64,000 nt of DNA from Littorina saxatilis (GCF_037325665.1 NC_090246.1:39183786-39247785), one strand, 5' to 3'. Positions 1 to 11,854 are shown, counted from the stretch's first letter. Translations and numbers: made by a program. Notes: generated by a model not told the origin, from the sequence alone.

Positions 1-1195
1 AGTTAAACAGATTTGTTTTAAACACAGGGAAGCGTGATTTCCTGTGGGACAGTTTTGCTACTGCGCTATGCTGGGTTGCCATTTACCTTATTCGACGTGG
101 ATGCTGGTTTTCAGCTAAGCATTGTCCTTGTGAAATGTACTGCGTTCAGTATCGTTATACATGTTTGACAGACTGGCGCAACTTGTTTTAGCATTTGTAC
201 CCAGCATAAGATTTGCTTTAGTGTCAAGTAAGAAAAATAATTTCATTTTCAGGTATGCTTCAAGACAAGACAAGTTTCCCCGGACGACTCTTCAAGGCCT
301 CAATTTTGACCAAGAAGTCCGGATGCAAGGAAGCGCGACTAAGAGATCTTCAACAACCGGTACCAACCGTTTGAAGGCTGCATATAGTTATGATATACTG
401 AACTAGGGTTTTCAAGGTGTGATATTTTTTTCCAATACCAGTTAATTAAGTTGGTAGCAACAGTTAACTGTTCTGTCAAGTGAAAAATGTATGTAGTTTC
501 AATATGGACAGGTAAAATCAGTACTTTGTTTACAGCGAGGGAGGGTATGTAGTGCTGTCACCTCTGTGTATGAGTTCAGGTTTAATTTTTTAAATGCCTG
601 CAGTTAAGACAGAAGATTGTGGAAGCTGATAAGAACTTGTGTCAGAGGATAGTAAGAAGTGTTTCGGCTTCGTACGGACTATACCATCATCCATGACTTG
701 TGTGTATTATTCGGAGAACGTATCAGAGCCGAGGACATGTGTTGTGAACAGCGATTCTCAGTGATGAAAGTGTAGTGTGTGTAATGCCGGACTGTATTCT
801 TCTTCAACTTCGGAATGGATAGGAGGTATTTTGTGAGATGTTTTATGATTTGATATCCATGTACTGATGATTTCATTCAATAGCGAAATGTTTGAAATGT
901 TCATTCGTTTTGTGCCATGTTTGTTGTTCAAGAGCGTGTTGTCACCATCCCTTATGAATATGGACGTGTGTGAATGTTGGTGCAGACATGAGCGTTTGAG
1001 CGAGTGAATTTAGAAGCCCTGTGCATGAAAGTCATTACCGGACAACCAAATCAGCAAACATAGAAATTCCTTGTCATACACATCGATCTGATCAAGGTAA
1101 TAATGTTAGCACTTTTTTCCAATTTATTTCACAGTTATTTGTTACTTTTGGGAGGAAATTATAATGCAATTCACCGATTTTAAAAAACATGATTC
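1..1195. other. No recognised feature
   Basis: Unique-looking AT-rich DNA. A weak candidate exon begins after TTTCATTTTCAG at 252 and stays open to 406 (YASRQDKFPRTTLQ...), without homology I can name. Confidence 0.4.
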
Positions 1196-1565
1196 CAATT
1201 GTCTCCCTTGAACAAATTTGTTTGTACAAAATTTGTTACTTACTTTTTTTTTCTCAAGGCTATATCAAGGAAAATTCTTTTTGAACTGATTGTGGGACCG
1301 TGCACAAGCTGACAGACTTGAACTCAAAAGTTGCAGAAGATTCTTGGCTGCGACTTTTGAGTTCAAGCCGATCAGTTTGTGCACAGTCCCAAGATTTGTC
1401 TATATTTATTTATCACTTAAAATAAAATACAGTTTTTCTTTTAATGAAACTGTAGATATGTCAAAGACTGTTTTGAATAATTTTGGGGGGTAATTTTCTT
1501 TAAGAAATAACTCAAGTGAATGCACAAATTGTGTACTAAAGTGTCGGTACAAGGGAGACAATTTG
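1196..1565. mobile_element. MITE-like element with CAAGGGAGACAATT ends
   Basis: CAATTGTCTCCCTTG (1196-1210) faces CAAGGGAGACAATTTG (1550-1565). Inside is a strong hairpin: 1290-1335 pairs with 1347-1391 (GTGCACAAGCTGA... with ...GATCAGTTTGTGCAC). Related sequence occurs at 28440-28840. Confidence 0.55.
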
Positions 1566-1813
1566 AAGCCATTTTAAAAAACAAAGCAGTATATTGCATA
1601 ATAATATCCTTCAATTATAACAAGAAATAAGGAATAAACGTCTCTTGACATGTTGTCTACCTAATTATCTTGATCGCATTTATTTAAAGTGGGAATCGTT
1701 ATGTTCGTAAGCTCACATACAATCATTGATGAAACAAACTCAGACCAGACCAGAGATTTGATTGATAATGGGCCCTTTATTCTATACAGTACCAGAGTAA
1801 ATTATATAAACCA

Positions 1814-3000
1814 TTACATGACAAAATAAGCTTCTTGCTCTTTGGAGTGATGTGGCCTTTGGCAGTTCATCAACCCAGTAATGTAGACCTGCCTTTTTTT
1901 ACGAAGTAGGTACATGCATACCGAAAGATCACCATATGTGTGAAACCATACTGCAGTGTCATTTTTCAGTAGAGAATCAACAGAAAAAGAGCGTATGTTC
2001 TCCTTCACCTTCATGTTGTCTTTCTTCAAGCCAGAAACATCTTCAGTCAGACGATTAATCACAGAGGCCTGTTATGTAATTATCATCTGCAGCTCTGCCA
2101 ACTTGAGGTAGTCTGTGTTCCAATAACAATACCCTCACATGTAGTCGTGTCCCTCTTTGCAAAGGCATGATCTGGCCCTGGTCCTAAGCTCTCACTAGAT
2201 GCAGAGGGCAAAGGAATGGCTGCTTCTGTAAATACAAAATCAAATATATACATTAGCAATATAATCAGCATCAATGATCTTGTTATCAGATTACACATGC
2301 ATCACACTCACAGCATTTAAGCAACAGATCTCTGGTTGATTGCATGCACGCGGCTTGTCGACAATGTCTAGATCTTGTTTGTTTGTTTTCTAAAATCTTG
2401 CAATTGTTTCGTGACCCTTCCTATGCATCCGTTTTGGGCTGCCGATTCATTTTAAATTTCTTATACACTGATGTAGGAAGACAATTTGAAGTCAGCAGAT
2501 CATAAATTGATAAAAACAAACAAAGCTTACTTGGCTCTGAGTCTCTTCCAGATCCGATGATATTTTCAGCGTTGACACTGGGGGGTGGAAGCAAAACCGC
2601 TTGCTTGTCGTCGGTCTTCACTGAGCGGACAAAGTCACGTCTCCGACCAGTACCTTGTCCTTCTGCTAGAGTCACTTGTTCTTGATGTTCTCTCAAATCC
2701 AAGATTAAGGGTGGGTACGAAGTCAAAGGAGTTGGCATCGTTGATAGCCGTGCCATTGCCAGACACGAAGTGACGCGAGCAGACTTTTCAATGGCACAGA
2801 TCTCTGGGCACAACAAACCCCTGTTGTCGGATTGCTTGCACCCATCGCGTCCTTCGCTGTTGCGCCTTCGCAATTGCACCCATCGGTCGGAAAGCCATAC
2901 AATGACAAATTCTGTCCACCGTATTTCTCTGTCTTCATTGATTCCACTGTTGCACTTGCAGTTGTAAACACAACAGTTTGTCTCGTCGTCTCCGCACTTT
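1814..3000 (-). pseudogene. Broken THAP-domain transposase-like gene
   Basis: Read on the minus strand: near 2965 'CCVYNCKCNSG' resembles the start of a THAP zinc finger; near 2840 come WVQAIRQQGF and, after an in-frame TGA at 2788-2790, VCSRHFVSGNGTAINDANSF and DFVPTLNLGF, the THAP C-terminal signature. A 'cgatgggtgcaa' block is duplicated inside the domain and shifts the frame. A possible donor (2531), a short exon (about 2225-2133) and an exon from 2068 follow; the last reads INRLTEDVSGLKKDNMKVKE then SFSVDSLLKNDTAVWFHT, like the coiled/HTH region ahead of DDE_Tnp_4-type (Harbinger/IS4EU-like) transposases. No catalytic domain is seen. Likely a decayed DNA-transposon or THAP-family host gene. 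Confidence 0.5.
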
Positions 3001-3559
3001 ACTTTGCACCAAGCCTCGTTGTCGATTTTTCCTTTTGCCCCCTAGTTCCGGTAGATCTGACAATAAACTTCACAGCGCATGCGCCAAAATTTAAGTGAAA
3101 AAGGTCTCTGTTGAAACTATATGTTGCAGTGGTTAAGAATCAGAAGACAGGAAGATTATTTTGCTTTATTAATAACAAGAGGCGAAGCCTTCAAGGCTCC
3201 CGTAAGAAATCGACAAACATTAACACAAACTCAATCACTCCGTCACACATACACGCACACAGTAAGCATAGACACAGTGCAAGAGTGGGAGACGCTAGAT
3301 CTAGATCTGTCTGTCTGTAGCCTACTTACGGGGACACGACTGCCACTGAGATCGACACTGCCCTTTCGACAGCGCTTCCTCGCGCAGACACTGAAAACAC
3401 TCTGTGCAGATCAACCTGTAGGAAATCTCCTTTGGTATCTTCTTTATCTATTTTTTCTTTGGATACACACTTTATCTACATACGTGCCGACGAAATGTTG
3501 ATCATTGCTTCAATACTTTGAAGCTGTTGCTTGGATAATAACCCGGTAAAATTAGCATT

Positions 3560-3645
3560 TCGGTGTTCAGCCAGTCTTTCTTACAAACAGACACACACAT
3601 ACACACACCCACACACGCGCATGCATGCACGCACACACACACAGG

Positions 3646-3695
<50 letters not shown>

Positions 3696-4206
3696 GACTC
3701 ACACAGATCTCATACAAAACTCATACACACATAGACAGACGGACCGGCACGGTTGGCCTAGTGGTAAGGCGTCCGCCCCGTGATCGGGAGGTCGTGGGTT
3801 CGAACCCCGGCCGGGTCATACCTAAGACTTTAAAATTGGCAATCTAGTGGCTGCTCCGCCTGGCGTCCGGCATTGTGGGGTTAGTGCTAGGACTGGTTGG
3901 TCCGGTGTCAGAATAATGTGACTGGGTGAGACATGAAGCCTGTGCTGCGACTTCTGTCTTGTGTGTGGCGCACGTTACATGTCAAAGCAGCACCGCCCTG
4001 ATATGGCCCTTCGCGGTCGGCTGGGCGTTAAACAAACAAACAAACAAATAGACAGACGGACACACACACCTTTACAAACAAACACACATACACACACAAA
4101 CATACACACAAACTCATGCACACACACACACACACACACACATACACATACACACACACTCTCTCTCTCTCAGTCTCTCTTTCAAAGGACGGGCTTGACA
4201 CACACG

Positions 4207-4245
<39 letters not shown>

Positions 4246-4258
4246 GCACACACACACA

Positions 4259-4294
<36 letters not shown>

Positions 4295-4360
4295 TACACA
4301 TACACAAACAGTAACAATAACACATGTGCACAAAATGAACACACACACACACACACCGCG
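3560..4360. repeat. CA/GT microsatellites around the SINE
   Basis: Main pure runs lie at about 3643-3692, 4118-4160, 4206-4290 and 4338-4357. Poly-Thr/His and poly-Cys/Val open frames here are not genes. Confidence 0.95.
3745..4047 (+). mobile_element. tRNA-derived SINE, family 1
   Basis: tRNA-like head with A box TGGCCTAGTGG and B box GGTTCGAACCC, a body with ATGTGACTGGGTGAGACATG, and a 3' end GGCGTTAAACAAACAAACAA. Flanked by a 14-bp direct repeat atagacagacggac (3731-3744 and 4048-4061). Confidence 0.9.
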
Positions 4361-4407
4361 CGAGAGAGAAAGACTACAGGGAGGCATGACGTCATGATGC
4401 ATTAATT

Positions 4408-4506
4408 GACGTCAAACACTTTTGACCGTGACGTAATCTTATGCGAGCTTTATCCATAGTCTTGGATAACCACACACACATAGACTCGGAAATGTTAAAG
4501 TTTCTA

Positions 4507-4547
<41 letters not shown>

Positions 4548-4839
4548 GACAGACAAAGTTTAGCATCGCATAGGCTACACTTACGTGAGCCAAAAACGAG
4601 ACAATATTTTACTAGAACTTTGGCTCGAAGCAAAACAAATGTTTTATTTGTTTTTATTTAAACTTTTTTTCTTCTATTTTGGCTCCTTTGCAATCTATAT
4701 TTTTGGCTCACGTAAGTGTAGCCTATGCGATGATAAACTTTGTCTGTCTGTGCGTGTGTGTGTGTGTGTGTGTGTGATAGAAACTTTAACATTTCCGAGT
4801 CTATGGATTACGTCAGTCTCGGTCAAAAGTGTTTGACGT
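4408..4839. repeat. Long foldback (inverted repeat), about 200-bp arms
   Basis: 4409-4437 and 4481-4596 pair with 4807-4838 and 4701-4803. The arms contain GACGTCAAACACTTTTGACC, a CA/GT run and CATCGCATAGGCTACACTTA; the loop is about 100 bp. A related single arm occurs at 53760-53900. Confidence 0.85.
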
Positions 4840-4994
4840 GTGTGATAGAAACTATTTGAAGACGTCACATTATGACGTAAGAGGGTTAGACGTCACGCAA
4901 AGGAATTACTGAAAGTCTCGGTCATTGTTATTGTGAGCGGGCCGAGACTACTTGGCAGATCCAGGGTCTCGCTTTCTTGCACAGTTTCACCTAT

Positions 4995-4999
4995 GGCGC

Positions 5000-5084
<85 letters not shown>
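4995..5084 (+). repeat. GT microsatellite
   Basis: Uninterrupted GT run of about 80 bp ending at the inner edge of the right inverted arm of the 2-kb element. Confidence 0.97.
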
Positions 5085-5153
5085 CGGAGTGATTGAGTTT
5101 GTGTTACTGTTTGTCGATTTCTTACGTGAGCCTTGAAGGCTTCGCCTCTTGTT

Positions 5154-5943
5154 TCGGATTGTTATTATATAATTTCTGTTCTTTTTTTCTTGTTATTTTT
5201 TTTAATATTGATATTTTATGTGGATGTCACAGAGAGAGTGGTTTGCTTCTTGGCTGGATTACATGGGTTGACAACTCTCTCCTGTCTCTACCCTACCCGG
5301 TCACTGATCAGACACATGAATGTCAAACCACGTGTCTGGTCTTGGTAGTCAAAAATGGTTCTCTTCAGCACAAGAGTTTTCTCTGAGATACCTTCTACTT
5401 TGGGGTGGGGGGGGGGGGGGGATGCGTTGTACTCTCTGGTACCCTCGAGGAGGGTCTGAGTTTCCCAGTAGGCTATCTGGGAAGGGATATTTCACTCTCT
5501 CTTTTACCTTTCGCAGGAAAAAAATCTCAGCTGACTTTCAGTTGTTTCTTTTACATTTTTGATCTTTTGTTGATGGTGGTGACAGTCAACGCTGTTAAGA
5601 GAGCTTAATTCTGTCGCAAAATAAATCTGGATTGCCATGAGAAAATGCGACACTGCCTGATTTTGGTTAGTCGGTAAGTTTGAAAGTTGAATGATGTGGG
5701 AGATCAACAGGTCGGTTAGTTGTCACGTCGATAGATTGAATTGGTAGGTGGATAAGTTGCTGGTCTGCTTATTCCACCATCATAAAAGTTGAAGGGCAAT
5801 TTTGTTATTCAGTTCTGTTTGCAAAGTTCGCCATGCAAACTTCTCATCTCACAGCTTGGATATCTCAATTCGTTTTGTCTTTGATCTAATTTCTTAAAGA
5901 AAGTGTCCTTTCCTATTATTCGTTGAAGTGTTCACCAGCTGTT
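5154..5943. other. No gene recognised
   Basis: Unique-looking DNA with a G homopolymer at 5402-5420. No coding signature supported. Confidence 0.5.
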
Positions 5944-6248
5944 TGTTTGTTTGTTTGCTTAACGCCCAGTCCACCACGAAGGGTGATATCAGGGCGGTGC
6001 TGCTTTGACATTTAACGGGCGCCACACACAAGACAGAAGTCGCAGCACAGGCTTCATGTCTCACCCAGTCACATTATTCTGACACCGGACCAACCAGTCC
6101 TAGCACTAACCCCATAATGCCAGACGCCAGGCGGAGCAGCCACTAGATTGCCAATTTTAAAGTCTTAGGTATGACCCGGCCGGGGTTCGAACCCACGACC
6201 TCAAGATCACTGGGCGGACGCCTTACAACTAGGCCACCGTGTTGCGGT
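5944..6248 (-). mobile_element. tRNA-derived SINE, family 1 (minus)
   Basis: Same family as 3745-4047, reversed: GTTTGTTT-type tail at left, B box GGGTTCGAACCC and A box at right. A 13-bp direct repeat ttcaccagctgtt is at 5931-5943 and 6249-6261. Confidence 0.92.
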
Positions 6249-6261
6249 TTCACCAGCTGTT

Positions 6262-6948
6262 CGACTGGTACATTAAGTTGATATTATCTTTGGTGTCTTT
6301 CTGATTAAATGTTCAAATTACTTTTCTGTTCTTTCTTTCTTTCTTTCTTTCTTTCTTTTTACATTTAGTCAAGTTTTGACTTAATGGGTTCAGAAAGACT
6401 GGAAATCTAGACAAGCACTGTTAGAAGAAAACCTGAGTTAAAGACATATTGCTGTTTTTTGTTCGTGGAGGTAAACTAACTTCGTTCGAGTGTGCGGTAA
6501 TAATTTTGGAAAGACTGATAGGCTGAATCCGGGAGAACACGCCTGTGGGCCATTTACCCCCCTCTGCAGAATTCAGATGGGATAAAGGTGAAGGCGCTCC
6601 AAGTATTGTATTGAAGTCCAAGAATGACATCCGGAAACTTTGTTGTCAAAAGATACTTGAATGGTGCAATCTGGTGCCGTCCGAGCCCAGAACTTGCAAC
6701 TGTATTATGACTACCAAATCTGCCGTGTGCTGACAAAACCGAGTAAGTCCACTGAAGCTAGTTCTGAGATAAACGACTTTTTCTGTTTTATTACATTTCT
6801 CAAAAGTGACGATTATCTTGATCAACCTACAGAGATAATAAGATAAATAGCATTATCGTACGTTTACAACCCGAGTTTGATAATGATCTGATGGATGGTT
6901 TTTGTTTTGTTGGGCATTTTGTGGACTTACTTGGTTTTGTCACTTTTT
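6262..6948. other. No gene recognised; CTTT microsatellite
   Basis: Short CTTT run at 6331-6360, otherwise unassigned. 'Gtggacttacttggttttgtca' motifs (6919, also 7857, 10675, 10857, 10914 and 11022) form a scattered short repeat between 6.9 and 11 kb. Confidence 0.5.
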
Positions 6949-7016
6949 ACATTTAGTCAAGATATGACTAAATGTTTTAACATCGAGGGGGGAATCGAGA
7001 CGAGGGTCGTGGTGTA

Positions 7017-7058
<42 letters not shown>

Positions 7059-7813
7059 GATTCAGACTAAACTACTGGACCGATCTTTATGAAATTTGAC
7101 ATGAGAGTTCCTGGGTATGAAATCCCCGAATGTTTTTTTCATTTTTTTGATAAATGTCTTTGATGACGTCATATCCGGCTTTTCGTGAAAGTTGAGGCGG
7201 CACTGTCACGCCCTCATTTTTCAACCAAATTGATTGAAATTTTGGTCAAGCAATCTTCGACGAAGCCCGGACTTCGGTATTGCATTTCAGCTTGGTGGCT
7301 TAAAAATTAATTGATGACTTTGGTCATTAAAAATCTGAAAATTGTAAAAAAAAAAAAAAATTTATAAAACGATCCAAATTTACGTTCATCTTATTCTCCA
7401 TCATTTTCTGATTCCAAAAACATATAAATATGTTATATTTGGATTAAAAACAAGCTCTGAAAATTAAATATATAAAAATTATTATCAAAATTAAATTGTC
7501 GAAATCAATTTAAAAACACTTTCATCTTATTCCTTGTCGGTTCCTGATTCCAAAAACATATAGATATGATATGTTTGGATTAAAAACACGCTCAGAAAGT
7601 TAAAACATAGAGAGGTACAGAAAAGCGTGCTATCCTTCTTAGCGCAACTACTACCCCGCTCTTCTTGTCAATTTCACTGCCTTTGCCATGAGCGGTGGAC
7701 TGACGATGCTACGAGTATACGGTCTTGCTGAAAAATGGCATTGCGTTCAGTTTCATTCTGTGAGTTCGACAGCTACTTGACTAAATGTTGTATTTTCGCC
7801 TTACGCGACTTGT
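6949..7813 (+). mobile_element. 870-bp palindrome-ended repeat, copy A
   Basis: Begins ACATTTAGTCAAG, ends CTTGACTAAATGT plus a 27-base CGCCTTACGCGACTTGT-type tail. Near the 5' end come a self-complementary CATTTAGTCAAG.TTGACTAAATG-type block, a conserved GGGTCGTGGTGTATGTG and a GT microsatellite, then AT-rich body with ATATGTTATATTTGGATTAA. No coding capacity. Likely a non-autonomous DNA transposon family; five clear copies occur in the window. Confidence 0.8.
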
Positions 7814-8439
7814 TTCCATTATATCAGATCTAAAAAATTTGACAGATCTAAGCAAGTGGACTTACTTGGTTTTGTCAAAACATTTGGAAGAAAAAGTAGT
7901 GCTTTTTTTGAGGATGAAAGTCGCTTGTTCATTTCAATGCGTTATTCTCTCAAGTGCCAGGAGAAACGTTCCGTATAACTCTCGCTTACTCTATTACACA
8001 TGTCGTGTGCACATTAGAGCGCTTACTTCCCTTTGCTTATTTGATCTCTAAACAACGCTCTGGCTCATTTCGGTACGATTCTCACAGATACTTTTGAAGC
8101 GAACCTCAGTGTAACAATGTGTGCGTTTGTGTGTTTGTTCTGATTAAAACCAGTCTTGATCTAAGGACTATGTCCAGTCAAGAATAAAAGCTGGTTCTTG
8201 TGTATGACTGTGTACGTGAGTGTTAGTTTGAGTGCCTTGGAGAATGATGAGCATATCAGATTGCGGTGATTTGTTAAAATACATATTATTCACGTAAAAA
8301 TTTTTAAGCTACACAGCATGTTTTTTTGTTCCGGTAATGTTTTGTTGTTGTAAGTTTGGGTGGTACGGTTACTACTATAGTTACAGCCTTAAATCACATT
8401 ATTTGAAATTCAAATCAAACATTATTTACCCGGGTTTGA

Positions 8440-9195
8440 TGTCTTAACAAGAAGAGCAAACGCTCGATCGAGTCACTTTCGCAGTTCTGAATATTATATG
8501 AGGCATCAGATGGACAGGAAGAAATTGCTATTCACAACACAATACAGATGTAAATAATTTGATGTAAAGAATAATCCTATAAAGTTTGAATCAAATCCGA
8601 TGAATAGTTTCAGAGATATGATATTTCAATTTTTTTCCTTCAAGACATACCTGTGACCTTGAAAAAGGTCAAAGGTCACCAAAGCAGACGTCAAAGTGTA
8701 GAGGTCACTGGGAGTCACGTTCACATAAAATTTGAGCCCGGTCACTTTTATAGTTTCCGAGAAAAGCCCAACGTTAAGTTGTGTGTTGCCGAACAGAAAA
8801 GGCTAGTTATCTCCCTTGTTTTTCTGATAACGTTCGTAAAAGGCTACAGATGTAAATACTTTGATGTAAAGAATAATCCTACAAAGTTTCAATCACATCC
8901 GATGAACTTTGTCAAAGATATAAAATGTCTAATTTTTCCTTTGACGCTGACCTGTGACCTTGAAAAAGGTCAAAGGTCAACGAAACCATCGTTAAAGTGT
9001 AGAGGTCATTGGAGGTCACGACTAAACAAAATATGAGCCGGATCGCTTTGATAGTTTCCGAGAAAAGTCCAACGTTAAGGTGGTGTCTACGGACGGCCGG
9101 CCGGCCGGCCGGACGGACGGCCGGCCGGACGGCCGGCCGGACAGACTAACACTGACCGATTACATAGAGTCACTTTTTCTCAAGTGACTCAAAAA
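8440..9195 (+). mobile_element. Repeat with two internal units carrying DR1-type motifs
   Basis: Two similar units (about 8540-8790 and 8850-9075) each hold TGACCTTGAAAAAGGTCAAA followed by GGTCA, then GTAGAGGTCA(C/T)TGG and TTTCCGAGAAAAG. Outer blocks are GAGTCACTT at 8474 and AAGTGACTC at 9182. A GGCC/GGAC-rich tetranucleotide tract is at 9093-9142. No gene. Confidence 0.7.
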
Positions 9196-9429
9196 TCGTT
9201 TCTTGAAATTGTTATTACGAAATATTTCTGGACATTAAAATGCTAGCACAGGCACGAAAGTGATTTTATTGCAGGTGTCAATGTTTCCTGAATCTATTTA
9301 TAGATGTGTTACGCTTGAATTGATATTAAGCAATTCAGGTGCCGTGTGGACATGGTACGGAAACATTCACTGTCCCGATTGACGGGTTTTAACAGCGAGG
9401 ACGCAATTTTTGTGAAGGCGTTTTAGTTC

Positions 9430-9778
9430 TGCTTCTTCTTCTTCTTCTTTTGCGTTCGTGGGCTGAAACTCCCACGTACACGTGTGCTTTTGCACGAGTG
9501 GATTTGTACGTGGATGACCGTTTTTACAAAACCATTTAGGCAGCCATACGCCGTTTTCGGTGAAAGCATGCTGGGTATTTTCGTGTTTCTATAACCCACC
9601 GAACTCTGCTTTGGACTGCACGATCTTTTCCGTGCCCACTTGGTCTTGTGCTTGCGTGTACACACGAAGGGTGATAAGGCACCAGCAGGCCTGCACGTAA
9701 GTTGACCTGGGATATCGGTAAAATCTTCACCTTAATTACATGTCAGGTGCGGCCGGGATTCGAACCCACGACCTTCCG
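9430..9778 (-). mobile_element. tRNA-derived SINE with (GAA)n tail
   Basis: On the minus strand: B box GGGTTCGAATCCC near 9760, a body with CACCCTTCGTGTGTACACGC and CAAAGCAGAGTTCGGTGGGT, and a 3' end CACGAACGCAAAAGAAGAAG. The tRNA 5' part is missing or diverged. A 5'-truncated copy lies at 56650-56845. Confidence 0.75.
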
Positions 9779-9779
9779 C

Positions 9780-10188
9780 TTTGGTAAGTCTTTTTTTTTT
9801 TAAATGATATTTTTTGTCCATCAAAAAGAAAAAATCAATGCGCATCTTGTGTGCTAATTTCTACTTTTTAGAGTGCTTAGATAAACAGATATGAACAAGT
9901 AAGTCCACAACCAAAAACAACTTTTTAAGTGTGCATGAATGTTTTGACAAAACCAAGTAAGTCCAAGGGGTTCCCAATTTTCCTATAATGATACTGTAGT
10001 TTTAAAATTCTTGTCAGACGACCCATACAGAAAATACGTCATTTTAAGTTTAGAACTCACAAATGACGTCATTTAAAGTTTAGAACACACAAATGACCTC
10101 TTTCGATAAGGCGAGACATAATGACGTCACCTTATGACGTTTTATTTTAAACATTTTTCTTCTCTATCTATATAATTCTCCTGACGAT
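9780..10188. other. No gene recognised
   Basis: Unassigned DNA; contains short tandem-like 'aaatgacgtca' blocks at 10030-10140. Confidence 0.5.
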
Positions 10189-10412
10189 CCTTGTCTCTCT
10201 CTCTCTCGCCCTCCCTCTATCCCTCCCTATCTCTCTCTTTTCCTCCCTCCATCTCTCTTTCTATCCCTCCCAACCTCTCTCGCTATCTCTCTCCCTTTTA
10301 CTCTCTTCCTCCTTCCATAATTCCTCTTTCCCTTTATTTCTCTCTCTCCCTCCATCCCCCCCCCCCCCCCTCGACCCTGATTTCTTTCCCCTCTCTCACT
10401 ATCTCCCTGTTT

Positions 10413-10484
<72 letters not shown>
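10189..10484. repeat. CT/GA-rich microsatellite
   Basis: Polypyrimidine tract with CCCTC/CTCT variation, ending in a pure CT run at about 10413-10483. Confidence 0.95.
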
Positions 10485-10488
<4 letters not shown>

Positions 10489-10659
10489 TTGTGCAAATTC
10501 GTAATGTTAACGTTATTTTCACTGTTTTGTCATTTATCTTGACAACACTTCTTCTTTAGCAGCCATGCTTGCACCAAAACTAGCACCCCTACTAACAAGA
10601 CTTTGACGTCATACTGGCAAAAACATTGCATTCTGATTGGTTATAGCGTCATAAAGGTT

Positions 10660-11046
10660 CTTGTGATTGGTGGATGGACTTACTTGGTTTTACCAGCAAA
10701 TTGACATGTAATTTTTTTGGAGAAATGTTTGAAGTTGTGGACTTACTTTTCTATATCTCCTTATCTATTTATTTTACAAAGTCAAAATTTACACACAGGC
10801 TGCTTCTTGATTTCTTAGTTTTGATGAACAAAAAGATATCATTTTTGGGAAAAAATGGACTTACTCGGTTTTGTCAGCACATGGCAGATGTACTTTAAAC
10901 AGTTTTTAAGGTGTGGACTTACTTTTTTTTATATCTCCTTATCTATTTATTTCACAAAGTCACAATTTACACATAAGGTGCGCCAGCTTTGATGAACAAA
11001 AAATATCATTTTTGAAAAAAATGGACTTACTCGGTTTTGTCAGCAC
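10660..11046 (+). repeat. Three-copy degenerate tandem repeat
   Basis: About 130-190-bp units, each with 'tggacttact(t/c)ggtttt', 'atatctccttatctattta' and a TTTTTGAAAAA-type block (from about 10675, 10857 and 11022). Non-coding. Confidence 0.7.
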
Positions 11047-11055
11047 ACGGCAGAA

Positions 11056-11097
<42 letters not shown>

Positions 11098-11151
11098 GTG
11101 TATGTGAGCGGGGGGTGTATGTGGGTGTGTGTGTGTGTGTATGTGTGTGTG

Positions 11152-11182
<31 letters not shown>

Positions 11183-11240
11183 AGAGTTCTTCAGAGAAAG
11201 TGTTTGTGTGTGTGTGAGTGTGTGTAGAGTTCTTCAGTCA
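11056..11240 (+). repeat. GT microsatellite with a duplicated GTAGAGTTCTTCAG
   Basis: GT-rich tract; GTAGAGTTCTTCAG occurs at 11181 and 11223, the second within a short tandem duplication. Confidence 0.9.
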
Positions 11241-11480
11241 TGAGATGTTTACGTCAAGTTAATGCACGACTTTTCACCAATGGACAATGTTGGGAAATAA
11301 CTCTGTACTACCTGTGGAACAGTTGCGTCCCTTCCAAACAGAGAAGTGCCAAACCGTCAATGTTGATTTGTGGGCTCAAGCAATAACGGCATAAAGGAGC
11401 TCCAATGTTTTTGTTTTGCAGTGTCAGCTTCATAATTATAATGATGAGCTTGTATGTATCTGTAATGTTGAGGAGCAAGG

Positions 11481-11482
<2 letters not shown>

Positions 11483-11537
<55 letters not shown>

Positions 11538-11613
11538 TGTGCGTGTGTGAAAGAGAGAAAGAGAGAGAGAGAAACAAAGAGAAAGAGAGAGAGGGGGGTG
11601 CGAGAAAGAGGGA

Positions 11614-11665
<52 letters not shown>

Positions 11666-11808
11666 GAGTATGTGAGAGAGAGAGGAGAGAGAGGAGTTAG
11701 AGGAAGTGTGAGAAAGAGGGAGTGAGAGAGATAGAGAGGGAGAGAGAGAGAGAGAGAGTGTGTGTGTGTGTTTGAGAGAGAGAGGAGTGAGAGGAAGTGT
11801 GAGAGAGA

Positions 11809-11850
<42 letters not shown>
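11483..11850. repeat. CA run followed by GA-rich tract
   Basis: A pure CA run of about 50 bp (11483-11535) is followed by purine-only GA/GGA sequence to 11850. Confidence 0.95.
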
Positions 11851-11853
<3 letters not shown>

Positions 11854-11854
11854 A

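Larger units (their letters stand above)
3174..5153. mobile_element. 2-kb element with about 75-bp terminal inverted repeats
   Basis: Arm 3174-3248 (AACAAGAGGCGAAGCCTTCA... through ...TCACTCCGTCACAC) is mirrored at 5080-5153. No transposase frame is visible. The interior is mostly CA/GT microsatellite, one SINE (3745-4047) and a foldback (4408-4839). A non-autonomous DNA transposon is the simplest reading; target duplication not resolved. Confidence 0.6.

Noticed and set aside
3502-4836. Many Thr/His, Cys/Val or Ser/Leu-rich open frames (also at 10.2, 11.0-11.7, 13.0-13.6, 36.7-37.2, 48.7, 52.5, 53.8, 55.0, 57.7 and 62.5 kb)
   Set aside because: They are six-frame translations of CA, GA and CT microsatellites with no coding context.
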